Shown: positions 24,537 through 31,959 of the stretch, piece after piece
Position numbering within the stretch: the stretch's first letter is position 1
Layout of the letters: each line of letters begins with the position of its first letter
Assembly: GCA_949840465.1 (NCBI GenBank)
Contig: CATKXE010000026.1
Span: forward strand, 1-37,469
Direction of reading: 5' to 3'
DNA: 37,469 bases
Source of the DNA: an uncultured Lachnospiraceae bacterium
GTDB taxonomy: Bacteria > Bacillota > Clostridia > Lachnospirales > Lachnospiraceae
Program-made: the position numbers and the translations under genes
Notes under the pieces: model-generated
The model's input: only the letters and a program-made list of their open reading frames with translations
Told to the model about the DNA's origin: nothing
Databases searched by the model: none

Positions 24537-25647
24537 GTGGTTTTATTAGACGGATTAAAAGCAAGCCTGCTTGCCTATGAAGAGCCGCTGAAAGATTTGA
24601 GGGATTCACTTTGACTTAGCGTCAAAGAAGGAAAGAATCGAGGAACTGGAAAGAAGGATTGAAGAGCCGGGATTCTGGGATGCGCCGGAGCAGTCCCAGC
24701 AGACGATGAAGCTGCTCAAAGGCCTGCAGGATTCTGTGAAGCAGATCGAAAAGCTGTTTACAGACCATGAGGATCTGGGGCTTTTGATCGAGATGAGCGA
24801 GGAAGAGCCGGAGGATGAGACTATCGCCGGGATTCAGGAAGATCTGGAAAAGTTCAAGGCAGAATTTGAAGAACTTCGTATCCAGACCCTTCTCACAGGA
24901 GAGTATGATAAAAGCAACGCCATCGTAACCCTCCACGCGGGAGCCGGGGGAACGGAGTCCTGCGACTGGACCGGGATGCTGTACCGGATGTACAGCCGAT
25001 GGGCGGAGAAGAAAGGATTTTCTCTGGAAGTCTTAGATTATCTGGAGGGAGATGTGGCAGGCATCAAAGGAGTCACCTTTGAGGTGTCGGGCGAGAATGC
25101 CTATGGTTTCCTGCGTTCCGAAAAGGGCGTCCACAGACTGGTGCGGATTTCTCCGTTCAATGCGGCGGGGAAGCGGCAGACTTCATTTTCTTCCTGTGAT
25201 GTGATCCCGGATATTGAGGATGATATTGAGGTGGAGATCAATGACGACGACCTGCGGATCGATACTTACCGTTCCAGCGGGGCAGGGGGCCAGCATATCA
25301 ACAAGACTTCATCGGCAATTCGAATCACCCATCTGCCCACCGGGATCGTGGTGCAGTGCCAGAATGAGCGTTCCCAGCACATGAACAAGGATAAGGCCAT
25401 GCAGATGCTCAAATCCAAGCTGTATGTATTAAAGCAGCAGGAACAGGCGGATAAGATGTCAGATATCCGCGGGGATGTGAAGGAGATCGGATTTGGCAAC
25501 CAGATCCGTTCTTATGTCATGCAGCCCTATACCATGGTCAAGGATCATCGGACCAATGCGGAGATCAGCAATGTAAACAGTGTGATGGATGGGAATATCG
25601 ACCCGTTCATCAACGCATATTTAAGCGCGGGATCAGGAAACAGCTGA
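24537..25647 (+). CDS. prfB: peptide chain release factor 2, with programmed +1 frameshift
   Basis: Releases peptides at UGA and UAA codons. Translation begins at GTG 24537 (AGAGGTG 6 nt upstream) and gives VVLLDGLKASLLAYEEPLKD and then LRDSL, reaching an in-frame TGA at codon 26 (24612-24614). A +1 shift at CTT TGA C (skip T24612) continues in the second frame as DLASKKERIEELERRIEEPGFWD. Codon 26 is the classical position. Further on are the RF2 anticodon-like tripeptide SPF (RISPFNAAGK) and the catalytic GGQ in SSGAGGQHINKTSSAIRITH. Joined length is about 369 aa, as expected. An in-frame ATG at 24519 lacks a ribosome site. The shift makes RF2 levels self-regulated: low RF2 favours frameshifting. 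The coding join is 24537-24611 and 24613-25647. Confidence 0.97.
24600..24615 (+). promoter_or_regulatory. prfB +1 frameshift signal
   Basis: Shine-Dalgarno-like AGGG (24600-24603) followed by ATTCA, slippery CTT (24609-24611), stop TGA and C (24615). The AGG stands nine nt before CTT, as in the E. coli AGG-GGG-TAT-CTT-TGA-C signal. The TGAC context is the weak stop context known at this site. The gene downstream has no other way to be read in one frame. Confidence 0.95.
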
Positions 25648-25710
25648 CGGTTCATTTACAGAGATACAGCGGCATACCGCAAATATGAGGAGGAAGAAAG
25701 GGAGAAAAAG

Positions 25711-26928
25711 ATGGTAAATATAGCAGTGATGGGATACGGCACGGTTGGTTCAGGCGTGGTGGAAGTGATCAATACAAACGGAGCGCGCATCAACCAGCGT
25801 ATCGGCGACGAACTGAATATCAAATATGTGCTGGATCTGCGGGATTTTCCGGGCGATCCGGTGCAGGAGAAGATTGTCCATGATTTTGACGTCATTGTCA
25901 ATGACCCGGAAATACAGATTGTGGTCGAGGTGATGGGCGGCATCGAGCCGGCATATACCTTTGTCAGGAGATGCCTGCTCTCAGGAAAGAGCGTAGCTAC
26001 ATCCAATAAGGCTCTCGTTGCAAAATACGGGGCGGAGCTTTTGTCGATTGCCAGGGAACGGGACATCAATTTTCTGTTTGAAGCAAGCGTGGGGGGCGGA
26101 ATCCCGATCATCCGTCCGTTGAATTCTTCCATGACCGCCGATGAGATCGAGGAGATCACCGGAATTTTGAACGGAACCACCAACTATATGATGACGAAGA
26201 TGTTCTATGAGGGTTCCGATTATGACGTGGTGCTCAGGGAGGCACAGGATAAGGGATATGCGGAACGTAATCCGGAAGCCGATGTGGAAGGGCATGACGC
26301 CTGCCGCAAGATCGCCATCCTGTCTTCTTTGATCTCCGGGCAGCAGGTGGATTTTGAAGATATTTATACGGAGGGCATCACAAAAATCACAAAAGAAGAT
26401 ATGATGTATGCAAAAGCCATGGATATGACCATCAAGCTGCTGGCTTCCAGCAAGCGGCAGGAGGATCGTGTGCAGGCAATGGTCGCTCCGCATCTGCTGA
26501 AAAAAGAACATCCGCTCTATAGTGTCAATGATGTATTCAACGCAATCTTTGTCCATGGGAACGTACTGGGCGACGCGATGTTCTACGGGAGCGGCGCGGG
26601 CAAGCTCCCCACGGCCAGCGCGGTGGTTGCGGACGTTGTGGATGAGGCAAAGCATCTCCACAGGAATATCATGACGATGTGGAAGAGCGAAAAGCTGGAG
26701 CTTCTTCCGTTTGCGGACACAAGCAAGCGGTTTTTCGTCCGTATTTCGGGAGAGCCGGAGGCTTTGAAAGCGCATCTGGAAAGTAAATTCGGCCCCATAG
26801 AGATTGTCAGGGCTCAGGGGCTTAAGGGAGAATTTGGATTTTTGACCGGCGTGCTCACAGAGCGGGCATATGAAGAAAACGCAAGGGAATTTCCAGGCAT
26901 TCTCCACAGGATCCGTGTAGAAGGATAG
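25711..26928 (+). CDS. hom: homoserine dehydrogenase
   Basis: NAD(P)H-dependent reduction of aspartate semialdehyde to homoserine, the branch toward threonine and methionine. The cofactor motif VNIAVMGYGTVGSGVVEVI, NPEIQIVVEVMGGIEPAY-type segment and SVATSNKALVAKYG are followed by FEASVGGGIPIIRPL and GILNGTTNYMM. The catalytic-domain block DVEGHDACRKIAIL includes the conserved Asp and Lys. A C-terminal ACT-like region (FFVRISGEPEALKAHLESKFG) suggests feedback control by threonine, although at 405 aa this tail is shorter than in 430-aa relatives. ATG follows GGAGGAAGAAAGGGAG. It lies 63 nt after prfB and 101 nt before the ApgM-type gene, which may act in the next threonine step. Confidence 0.97.
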   Translation: MVNIAVMGYGTVGSGVVEVINTNGARINQRIGDELNIKYVLDLRDFPGDPVQEKIVHDFDVIVNDPEIQIVVEVMGGIEPAYTFVRRCLLSGKSVATSNKALVAKYGAELLSIARERDINFLFEASVGGGIPIIRPLNSSMTADEIEEITGILNGTTNYMMTKMFYEGSDYDVVLREAQDKGYAERNPEADVEGHDACRKIAILSSLISGQQVDFEDIYTEGITKITKEDMMYAKAMDMTIKLLASSKRQEDRVQAMVAPHLLKKEHPLYSVNDVFNAIFVHGNVLGDAMFYGSGAGKLPTASAVVADVVDEAKHLHRNIMTMWKSEKLELLPFADTSKRFFVRISGEPEALKAHLESKFGPIEIVRAQGLKGEFGFLTGVLTERAYEENAREFPGILHRIRVEG

Positions 26929-26964
26929 GATCGTAAGGGCAGATCCGTATAAAAGTATAGAAAA

Positions 26965-27005
26965 GGCGCGGGAAGCGCCTGCATTGAAAATCTGCGCAGC
27001 AGATT
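26965..27005 (+). other. two tandem RNA hairpins between hom and apgM-like gene
   Basis: GGCGC (26965-26969) with GCGCC (26975-26979) around a GGGAA loop, then AATCTGC (26989-26995) with GCAGATT (26999-27005) around GCA. No T-run follows either stem, so termination is unlikely. They could tune processing or stability of the two-gene message, or be leftovers of a regulatory leader. No ligand-binding RNA family is recognised. Confidence 0.45.
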
Positions 27006-27029
27006 GGCTACAAAAAGGACAGGATAAAG

Positions 27030-28238
27030 ATGAAAAAATATTTGATCATATTATGTGACGGGATGGCGGATGAACCGCTGGACGAACTGCAGGGACGGAC
27101 TCCTTTGGAAGCGGCCCATACGCCGAATATGGACTATCTGGCGTCCAGATCCGAGATCGGTATGGTGCGGACCGTGCCTGAGGGCATGGCTCCGGGCAGC
27201 GATACCGCGAACCTGTCTGTGATGGGATACGACCCTGAAAAATATTACACAGGGCGTTCTCCTTTGGAGGCTCTGAGTATTGGGGTGGATATGGCAGGTG
27301 ATGATGTATCTTTCCGGTGCAATCTTGTAACCTTGTCGGAGGAGGAAGAGTCTTACGGGGACCGCAGGATTTTAGACCACAGTTCCGGGGAGATCAGTAC
27401 AGAGGACGCGGCGGTTCTGATCGATGCGCTGAAAAAAGGCCTGCAGCGGGAAGGGTATGAGTTTTATGTGGGAACCAGTTACCGGCATCTGCTGATCTGG
27501 AAGCACGGACGGGTGGTGGAACTGACCGCGCCCCATGATATCCTGACCAGCCGGATCGGGGAGTATCTTCCGCAGGACGCCCTGCTTCGGGAAATGATGG
27601 TGAAGAGCTATGATATTTTGTCCGGACATCCGATCAATGAAAAGAGGAAAGAGCAGGGGAAGAACCCGGCCAATTCTGCATGGTTCTGGGGAGGAGGCAC
27701 AAGGCCGGCGCTGTCTTCCTTTGAAGAAAAATACCATCTCAAAGGCGCCATGGTCTCCGCGGTGGATCTTCTTAAAGGAATCGCAGTAGGCGCCGGTATG
27801 CGCAATATTTCCGTGGAAGGCGCCAACGGCGGTTTAGACACCAACTATGCGGGAAAAGGTGAAGCAGGGGTGGAAGCGCTCCTCGGGGAAGAGGATTTTG
27901 TCTATATCCATGTGGAGGCCCCGGACGAGATGGGGCATCAGGGTAGCGCTGGAAATAAAATAACGGCCATTGAGCGGATCGACGCGCAGATTATCGGATC
28001 GGCCATAAAGAAGCTGCGGGAGAACCATGTAGATTTCCGCATGCTGGTGCTTCCGGATCATCCCACGCCCATCCGGGTGCGCACCCACGTATCCGACCCG
28101 GTTCCGTATCTTTTGTATGACAGCGTAGGCGAATTGGACGGCGCCTTTGATACTTATAATGAAAAGACAGGGCGGGAAAGCGGGATTCTGATAGAGAAAG
28201 GGCATACGTTGATCCGCCGTCTGTTTGAGCAGGAATAA
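27030..28238 (+). CDS. ApgM-type cofactor-independent phosphoglycerate mutase homologue (proposed homoserine kinase)
   Basis: Alkaline-phosphatase-fold protein. KYLIILCDGMADEPLDEL holds the metal-binding Asp. EGMAPGSDTANLSVMGYDP carries the phospho-Ser nucleophile segment. VHVEAPDEMGHQGSAGNKITAIERID, LVLPDHPTPI and RTHVSDPVPYLLY carry the remaining metal ligands. This matches archaeal-type ApgM (about 400 aa). In Clostridia and Bacteroidetes a subfamily located next to hom or other threonine genes is annotated as a proposed homoserine kinase; that linkage is present here. Either activity is possible from sequence: mutase 3-PG to 2-PG, or phosphorylation of homoserine. A terminator follows. 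AGGACAGGA precedes the ATG. Confidence 0.85.
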   Translation: MKKYLIILCDGMADEPLDELQGRTPLEAAHTPNMDYLASRSEIGMVRTVPEGMAPGSDTANLSVMGYDPEKYYTGRSPLEALSIGVDMAGDDVSFRCNLVTLSEEEESYGDRRILDHSSGEISTEDAAVLIDALKKGLQREGYEFYVGTSYRHLLIWKHGRVVELTAPHDILTSRIGEYLPQDALLREMMVKSYDILSGHPINEKRKEQGKNPANSAWFWGGGTRPALSSFEEKYHLKGAMVSAVDLLKGIAVGAGMRNISVEGANGGLDTNYAGKGEAGVEALLGEEDFVYIHVEAPDEMGHQGSAGNKITAIERIDAQIIGSAIKKLRENHVDFRMLVLPDHPTPIRVRTHVSDPVPYLLYDSVGELDGAFDTYNEKTGRESGILIEKGHTLIRRLFEQE

Positions 28239-28260
28239 GAGAATCTATGCCTGTGGGCAT

Positions 28261-28294
28261 AAAAGCAGTCCGACGTTATTTTCGGGCTGCTTTT
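28261..28294 (+). terminator. rho-independent terminator of secA-prfB-hom-apgM run
   Basis: AAAAGCAGTCCG (28261-28272), loop ACGTTATTTT, CGGGCTGCTTTT (28283-28294): an 11-12 bp stem with one T-G wobble ending in TTTT then ATTG. Because A-runs flank the other side, it may also stop the convergent CYTH gene transcript. Confidence 0.85.
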
Positions 28295-28314
28295 ATTGTG
28301 CGCCAAATGGCCTG

Positions 28315-28794
28315 CTAAAGGATGGAACCATATGAGTACGGTTCCTTGCTTTGGCTCAAAGTACTGTTATGATACCTGGGGGAATAAGTCACGTCTTCCC
28401 CGAACCACTCCGGGGGCGAAAAGGCATTGGCCGTGTCTTCATCCGGGAATTCCACTTCTGCCAGAATGAGGCCGGACAGGCGGCCGGAGAAAAGATCCAG
28501 TTCTATGTCCAGGCCATTTCCAAGAGGAATCACATAGCGGTTTTTCGTGATGATGCGGCCGTCCGCTTTTTCCTTCAGGTGATCATAAGCCTCCCTGGTC
28601 AAAGGAAGATTGTACTCTTCCCGGGCGAGAAAGCCTTTTGACTTATAGGTCAGGAAGTATTCCTCATTGTCGCGGCGCACCCTGACGACAGGGTTGGTGC
28701 ACAGATATCCCTGCTCAATGCGGCGGCAGGGGTATTGCGCCGGGTCAAATGGGATGTCAGATTGTGAGATCAGGTATTTGCGTTCGATTTCCAT
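28315..28794 (-). CDS. CYTH-domain protein (triphosphate tunnel enzyme family)
   Basis: The N-terminus MEIERKYLI carries the ExExK signature of the CYTH/triphosphate tunnel metalloenzyme superfamily. It is followed by IEQGYLCTNPVVRVRRDNEEYFLTYKSKG (paired basic residues lining the tunnel), REEYNLPLTREAYD, ITKNRYVIPLGNGLDIELDLFSG and LILAEVEFPDEDTA. Members hydrolyse inorganic triphosphate or thiamine triphosphate, or bind nucleotides; which one applies is unknown. The start at 28794 is set by AAGGAGG on the minus strand, 5 nt upstream; an open extension to 28956 has no ribosome site and is unlike the family. Length 159 aa is usual for the single-domain group. Confidence 0.9.
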   Translation of the reverse strand: MEIERKYLISQSDIPFDPAQYPCRRIEQGYLCTNPVVRVRRDNEEYFLTYKSKGFLAREEYNLPLTREAYDHLKEKADGRIITKNRYVIPLGNGLDIELDLFSGRLSGLILAEVEFPDEDTANAFSPPEWFGEDVTYSPRYHNSTLSQSKEPYSYGSIL

Positions 28795-28915
28795 AGTATC
28801 CTCCTTACAGCGCGTGTATTCCCGGCCTTTTTTACGATGCGCAACTTCCATGCATGGCGGTTGCACATGTGCGGGCATGGCAGGTTCGTCTGCATGCCGC
28901 CGGGACCTTACCTTC

Positions 28916-28944
28916 ATCATAATGTATTCAGGAAAAAAAGTAAA
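28916..28944 (-). promoter_or_regulatory. promoter of CYTH gene
   Basis: On the minus strand, -35 TTTACT (28944-28939) and -10 TATGAT (28921-28916) with a 17-nt spacer. It lies 122 nt before the CYTH start and 7 nt from the -35 of the opposite promoter, forming a tight divergent pair. Confidence 0.55.
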
Positions 28945-28950
28945 CGCGGA

Positions 28951-28979
28951 TTGCATTTTTTCATGCCATCTGCTACACT
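28951..28979 (+). promoter_or_regulatory. promoter of small membrane protein gene
   Basis: -35 TTGCAT (28951-28956), 17-nt spacer, -10 TACACT (28974-28979). It would start transcription near 28986, about 45 nt before the ATG at 29031. Confidence 0.6.
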
Positions 28980-29030
28980 AAAGTTACAGCGCCTGAGAAG
29001 CAGGCGGTTTACGAAAGGATATGAAAAAAG

Positions 29031-29378
29031 ATGGATGGCAATGTATTTGGATTTGTAAGTATTTTGGTTTTCGGGTGCGGGCTTTACGGCCTGTATGCGT
29101 ATATCAGGATGAAGAAGGACGGGCATATCAATGAGACGCTTCTCCTTGGCAAGAGCTATATGGAGCATATGTGTAAGAACAGGGAGGAATTTGTAAAAAA
29201 ATCCCTGCCCGCAGTGCTGGTTTTCGGAGTTGCAGCTACCGTATATGGGGCGATTGATATGATCCACTGGTTCGTCACCCCGATTCCGGTTCTTGATTAT
29301 ATCGGGCTGGCTGTTTTTCTGATCATACTGGTATGGTATATGGTTTATACTTCAAAACTCAAAAAGCAATATTTTTAA
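29031..29378 (+). CDS. small membrane protein of unknown function
   Basis: A 115-residue protein with three predicted membrane helices: residues about 5-25 (FGFVSILVFGCGLYGLYAYI), 58-78 (SLPAVLVFGVAATVYGAIDMI) and 86-108 (VLDYIGLAVFLIILVWYMVY). A charged stretch between helices 1 and 2 (RMKKDGHINETLLLGKSYMEHMCKNREEF) and a basic C-terminus suggest inside-out orientation of the loops. I do not recognise the family. It has its own promoter and a very strong terminator, so it is a single-gene unit. AAAGGA at 29014-29019 lies 11 nt before the ATG, somewhat far. No homologous function is claimed. Confidence 0.75.
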   Translation: MDGNVFGFVSILVFGCGLYGLYAYIRMKKDGHINETLLLGKSYMEHMCKNREEFVKKSLPAVLVFGVAATVYGAIDMIHWFVTPIPVLDYIGLAVFLIILVWYMVYTSKLKKQYF

Positions 29379-29428
29379 AACAGAAAACCAGGCCGGGATG
29401 GGATGCTTCCCGGCCTGGTTTTCTGTTT
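29378..29428. terminator. strong bidirectional terminator
   Basis: A perfect 20-bp stem: arm 29378-29397 (AAACAGAAAACCAGGCCGGG), 11-nt loop ATGGGATGCTT, arm 29409-29428 (CCCGGCCTGGTTTTCTGTTT). A/T-rich flanks on both sides let it work for the small membrane gene (+) and the convergent DUF5721 gene (-). It starts on the last base of the former's stop codon. Confidence 0.93.
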
Positions 29429-29451
29429 CCGGCGTACCGCGTCTCAAACCC

Positions 29452-29943
29452 TTATTCCTCCAGATCGAAAGGGATCCCCTTCTGGTCAAAAAAACGCGGC
29501 ACCATGGCGTCCCATTCCCGTTCCAGGGATTTATCCATGGAGAAGGCTTTTAAGGAGGTTCCGGTGATACACTGGAGGGCGCTGCCGTCAAATCGGACGT
29601 TGAGATACAGCCCCTGTACATCGCAGGGCTGATAATCTAAATTTTTCTGCTGTATTAGTTTTGCAATATTCTCAGGGGACAGGCTGAATACGAATTTAAA
29701 GCTTAGGGGGGTGCGCTTCCCCTTAATTATGGAGAAGCACAATTCCCGGAGCTGTTTCCAGAGTGCGTAGCCATTTCCGGCTTCCTCTTCGGATTCATAG
29801 AATGCTTTCTGGATGAATCCGTCGATCGTAAATGTATTGAAAGTTACAATTTCCCCTTCTATAAATAAAAAATGATCAAATGTATCGGATAACAGAAGGT
29901 GCGACATAAAATTTTTTGTGCTTTTCATTCTTAATGCAATCAT
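29452..29943 (-). CDS. DUF5721-family protein
   Basis: A 163-residue cytosolic protein. The N-terminus MIALRMKSTKNFMSHLLLSD and the segments DHFLFIEGEIVTFNTFTIDG, IIKGKRTPLSFKFVFSLSPEN and FDGSALQCITGTSLKAFSMDK resemble the DUF5721 family, which I know mainly from Lachnospiraceae and which has no assigned function. The family name is from memory of the pattern. The start at 29943 is well set: GGAAAGGAAATACCT precedes ATG on the minus strand. It is a lone gene between the 20-bp terminator and a long upstream gap. Confidence 0.75.
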   Translation of the reverse strand: MIALRMKSTKNFMSHLLLSDTFDHFLFIEGEIVTFNTFTIDGFIQKAFYESEEEAGNGYALWKQLRELCFSIIKGKRTPLSFKFVFSLSPENIAKLIQQKNLDYQPCDVQGLYLNVRFDGSALQCITGTSLKAFSMDKSLEREWDAMVPRFFDQKGIPFDLEE

Positions 29944-30124
29944 AGGTATTTCCTTTCCAGGGTTAGGCTCTGCTGCAAAATAACAGGCCTCTCTTGCTTG
30001 TCGGAATCCGTATATACCGGGCTATATCGGTATGCCGTTTTGCGGCGGACCCTAAGGTTCACAGACATTTCACATATAAGCGAAAGCCTGTCTGCTGCGT
30101 TAGTTTTGCCCTGTCAGCGATTCT

Positions 30125-30153
30125 ATTCTATCACAAAAACAGGATGGAGTGAA
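30125..30153 (-). promoter_or_regulatory. possible promoter of DUF5721 gene
   Basis: On the minus strand, -35 TTCACT (30153-30148) and -10 TAGAAT (30130-30125) with a 17-nt spacer. The leader would be about 175 nt. The 319-nt gap 29944-30262 otherwise shows only weak inverted repeats (ATACCG/CGGTAT near 30020) and the + strand promoter; I see no gene in it. Confidence 0.4.
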
Positions 30154-30162
30154 CAGCGGACA

Positions 30163-30191
30163 TTGACTTTTTAACCTAAAATCAGTATTAT
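30163..30191 (+). promoter_or_regulatory. promoter of SGNH-MBOAT-DHHW-rluF-ligA operon
   Basis: -35 TTGACT (30163-30168), 17-nt spacer, -10 TATTAT (30186-30191), close to the sigma-A consensus. Transcription would start about 65 nt before the first gene. No other promoter or terminator is evident until after ligA. Confidence 0.75.
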
Positions 30192-30262
30192 ATAGGGTAT
30201 ACATGTCCACGTAGTTTGGCTGCATTTTAAGAGAAATTGATGAAAGAGGTACGGTAAAAGCG

Positions 30263-31021
30263 TTGAGTGATAAAAGTAAGAGAATTTTCATGATTGCCGG
30301 TGCGGCTTTTGTGGCTGTGCTTTTTCTGGTTATCTTTGCAGTGGAAGGGATTGAGAACCTGACGAAGAAAAAAGCGGATACGGCGGAAGGGCTTCAGATC
30401 ATAAGCCAGGCAGAGGCTGCAGAGGCAGCCGCGATTGAAACAAAGATACAGAATCTGGAGGAACAGGAGAAGGCAGAAGAACAGGCGGAGGATACCCGCA
30501 GCATCAAGGAAGTGTTCACAAGCGCGGTTGTGATGGGGGATTCGATTACAGCCGGTTTTTCGGAATATGATGTTTTGAATGCCTCCAGTGTGGTGGCACA
30601 GATAGGGGCCGGCCTGGAAGGGACAGAGGAACCAATCGAAAAGTTAAAGGAGATCAACCCTCAGGTCGTTTTTCTTTCCTACGGCATGAACGACATTATT
30701 TCCACAAAGGGTGATACGGCTGTATTTGCAGAGAATTATAAAACGGTAGTCAGGCAGCTGAAAAAAGAGATTCCCAATATGAAGATTTTTGTCAATTCGA
30801 TCTTCCCGGTGCAGAAGCAGGAGATTGAGAGAGAACCGGCTTTTGAGCATTTGGAAGAGTACAATGAGGCTTTGAGGGAGATGTGCGATAAGCAGCAGAT
30901 TGCATATGTAGATAATACGGATTTGGTGTCGGAACATTACTATGAAGAAGACGGGGTACATCTGAAACCAGATTTTTACCCTGTATGGGCACAGCGGATG
31001 GCAGAGGTGGCTTCGTTATGA
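30263..31021 (+). CDS. membrane-anchored SGNH/GDSL-type hydrolase
   Basis: The N-terminal basic segment and one membrane helix (FMIAGAAFVAVLFLVIFAVEGI, residues 9-30) lead to an Ala/Glu/Gln-rich probable coiled coil (residues 45-78). An extracellular SGNH domain follows: VVMGDSITAGF (block I Ser), the GAGLEG region (block II Gly), SYGMNDI (block III Asn) and EDGVHLKPDFY (block V Asp-His). All catalytic blocks are present. With an MBOAT and a DHHW gene in the same operon, the likely work is adding or removing O-acetyl groups on a surface polymer. TTG 30263 is the best start: AGAGGT is 12 nt upstream and the positive residues before the helix are kept; ATG 30290 would remove them. It overlaps the next gene by 4 nt. 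Confidence 0.85.
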   Translation: MSDKSKRIFMIAGAAFVAVLFLVIFAVEGIENLTKKKADTAEGLQIISQAEAAEAAAIETKIQNLEEQEKAEEQAEDTRSIKEVFTSAVVMGDSITAGFSEYDVLNASSVVAQIGAGLEGTEEPIEKLKEINPQVVFLSYGMNDIISTKGDTAVFAENYKTVVRQLKKEIPNMKIFVNSIFPVQKQEIEREPAFEHLEEYNEALREMCDKQQIAYVDNTDLVSEHYYEEDGVHLKPDFYPVWAQRMAEVASL

Positions 31022-31938
31022 TGAGGCGGAATAAGGAAGGGTATCAGAGGGAGTATCAGGCGTTCTACCAGGGGGGATACCAAAACAGGGAATCCGGGTA
31101 TGCAGATTCTTACCAAAGCGTACATCAAAACAGGCGTCCGGATCCGGGTTATGGGGCTTCAGGCAGGTATCCCGGCAGACATGGGAATGAAAATTACGGG
31201 TATCCGGGCGGCTATGGGGATGAAGATTACGTACGTCAGGGCGGCTATGGGGATGGAGGTTACGTACGTCAGGGCGGTTATTCGGACGTAAGAACCGGCT
31301 ATCCGGGCGTGCCTCCGGCCAGATACCCGGATGCAGAGTATAGATATCCGGAACCGCATTCGGAGCGGGTTGAGGATACCCGGTATGATATGCGGGCAGA
31401 TATGTATGACGGCTATGATGAGGACTATGGGGAATCCGGTACTGACAATGCCGGGGAGGTGAATGCTTTCAGCGCCGCGGGGATTCTGAAGTTTGCGGCG
31501 GCGTTTCTGATCTTAGTCTATATTGTACTGCTGCTCATCTATGCAAGCGGAAGTACAAAGCCTTTTGAAGAGGTGGCTCAGGCAGTGGAAGGGCGGATAG
31601 ATACAGAGATCCTTGTGAAGCAGGATGCCCAGGCCCTAAAGCGGTATTATGGGCTGAATGGGGCAGATTATGAAGGGGTACTATTTTATTCCGCAGAATT
31701 TAGCATCTCGGCGGAAGAAGTATTATTGATCGAAGTAAGGTCGGAGCAGCAGGTACAGGAAGTACGGGATGCGATTGAGGAGCGTCTGGAAAGCCGGAAG
31801 CATACATTTGAAGGATATGCGCCGGAGCAGGCGCAGTTAATCGACCAGGCGCAGCTTCAGGTGCGGGGAAGGTATGTTTTCCTTGCAGTGTCGGCAGAGG
31901 CTGAAAATTATGTCTCTGCATTTACAAACGGATTGTAA
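31018..31938 (+). CDS. Tyr/Gly-rich membrane protein with DUF4358-like domain
   Basis: Three parts. Residues 1-135 are low-complexity, rich in Tyr, Gly, Arg and Asp, with an 11-residue repeat GGYGDxxYVRQ. One membrane helix follows (ILKFAAAFLILVYIVLLLIYAS, about residues 157-178). The extracellular about 125 residues (FEEVAQAVEGRIDT, LKRYYGLNGADYEGVLFYSAEFSISAEEVLLIEVRSEQQVQEVRDAIEERL in overlapping segments) resemble DUF4358, a lipoprotein-type domain of unknown function common in Clostridia. The Tyr-rich part would be cytosolic, similar in composition to phosphorylated tails. ATG 31018 overlaps the SGNH stop (ATGA), with AGAGGTGG upstream. Role unknown; co-transcribed with the acetylation genes. 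Confidence 0.75.
   Translation: MMRRNKEGYQREYQAFYQGGYQNRESGYADSYQSVHQNRRPDPGYGASGRYPGRHGNENYGYPGGYGDEDYVRQGGYGDGGYVRQGGYSDVRTGYPGVPPARYPDAEYRYPEPHSERVEDTRYDMRADMYDGYDEDYGESGTDNAGEVNAFSAAGILKFAAAFLILVYIVLLLIYASGSTKPFEEVAQAVEGRIDTEILVKQDAQALKRYYGLNGADYEGVLFYSAEFSISAEEVLLIEVRSEQQVQEVRDAIEERLESRKHTFEGYAPEQAQLIDQAQLQVRGRYVFLAVSAEAENYVSAFTNGL
31207..31272 (+). repeat. 33-bp in-frame tandem repeat
   Basis: Two adjacent 33-nt units (31207-31239 and 31240-31272) coding GGYGDEDYVRQ and GGYGDGGYVRQ, differing in four bases; a partial third unit (GGYSD) follows. It lies within the Tyr/Gly-rich N-terminal part of the DUF4358-like protein and could vary in copy number between strains. Confidence 0.85.
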
Positions 31939-31959
31939 GCAGAGAAGAGGATATAGAGA

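Noticed and set aside
24706..25647. prfB as a 313-residue gene starting at an internal ATG
   Set aside because: Conserved RF2 N-terminal sequence continues upstream through the CTT-TGA-C frameshift to GTG 24537.
28795..28956. 54-residue N-terminal extension of the CYTH protein
   Set aside because: AAGGAGG precedes the inner ATG at 28794, the ExExK signature starts there, and the promoter lies inside the extension.
31159..31359. Reverse-strand open frame across the Tyr/Gly repeat
   Set aside because: It is an antisense shadow of the repeat with periodic residues and no ribosome site.
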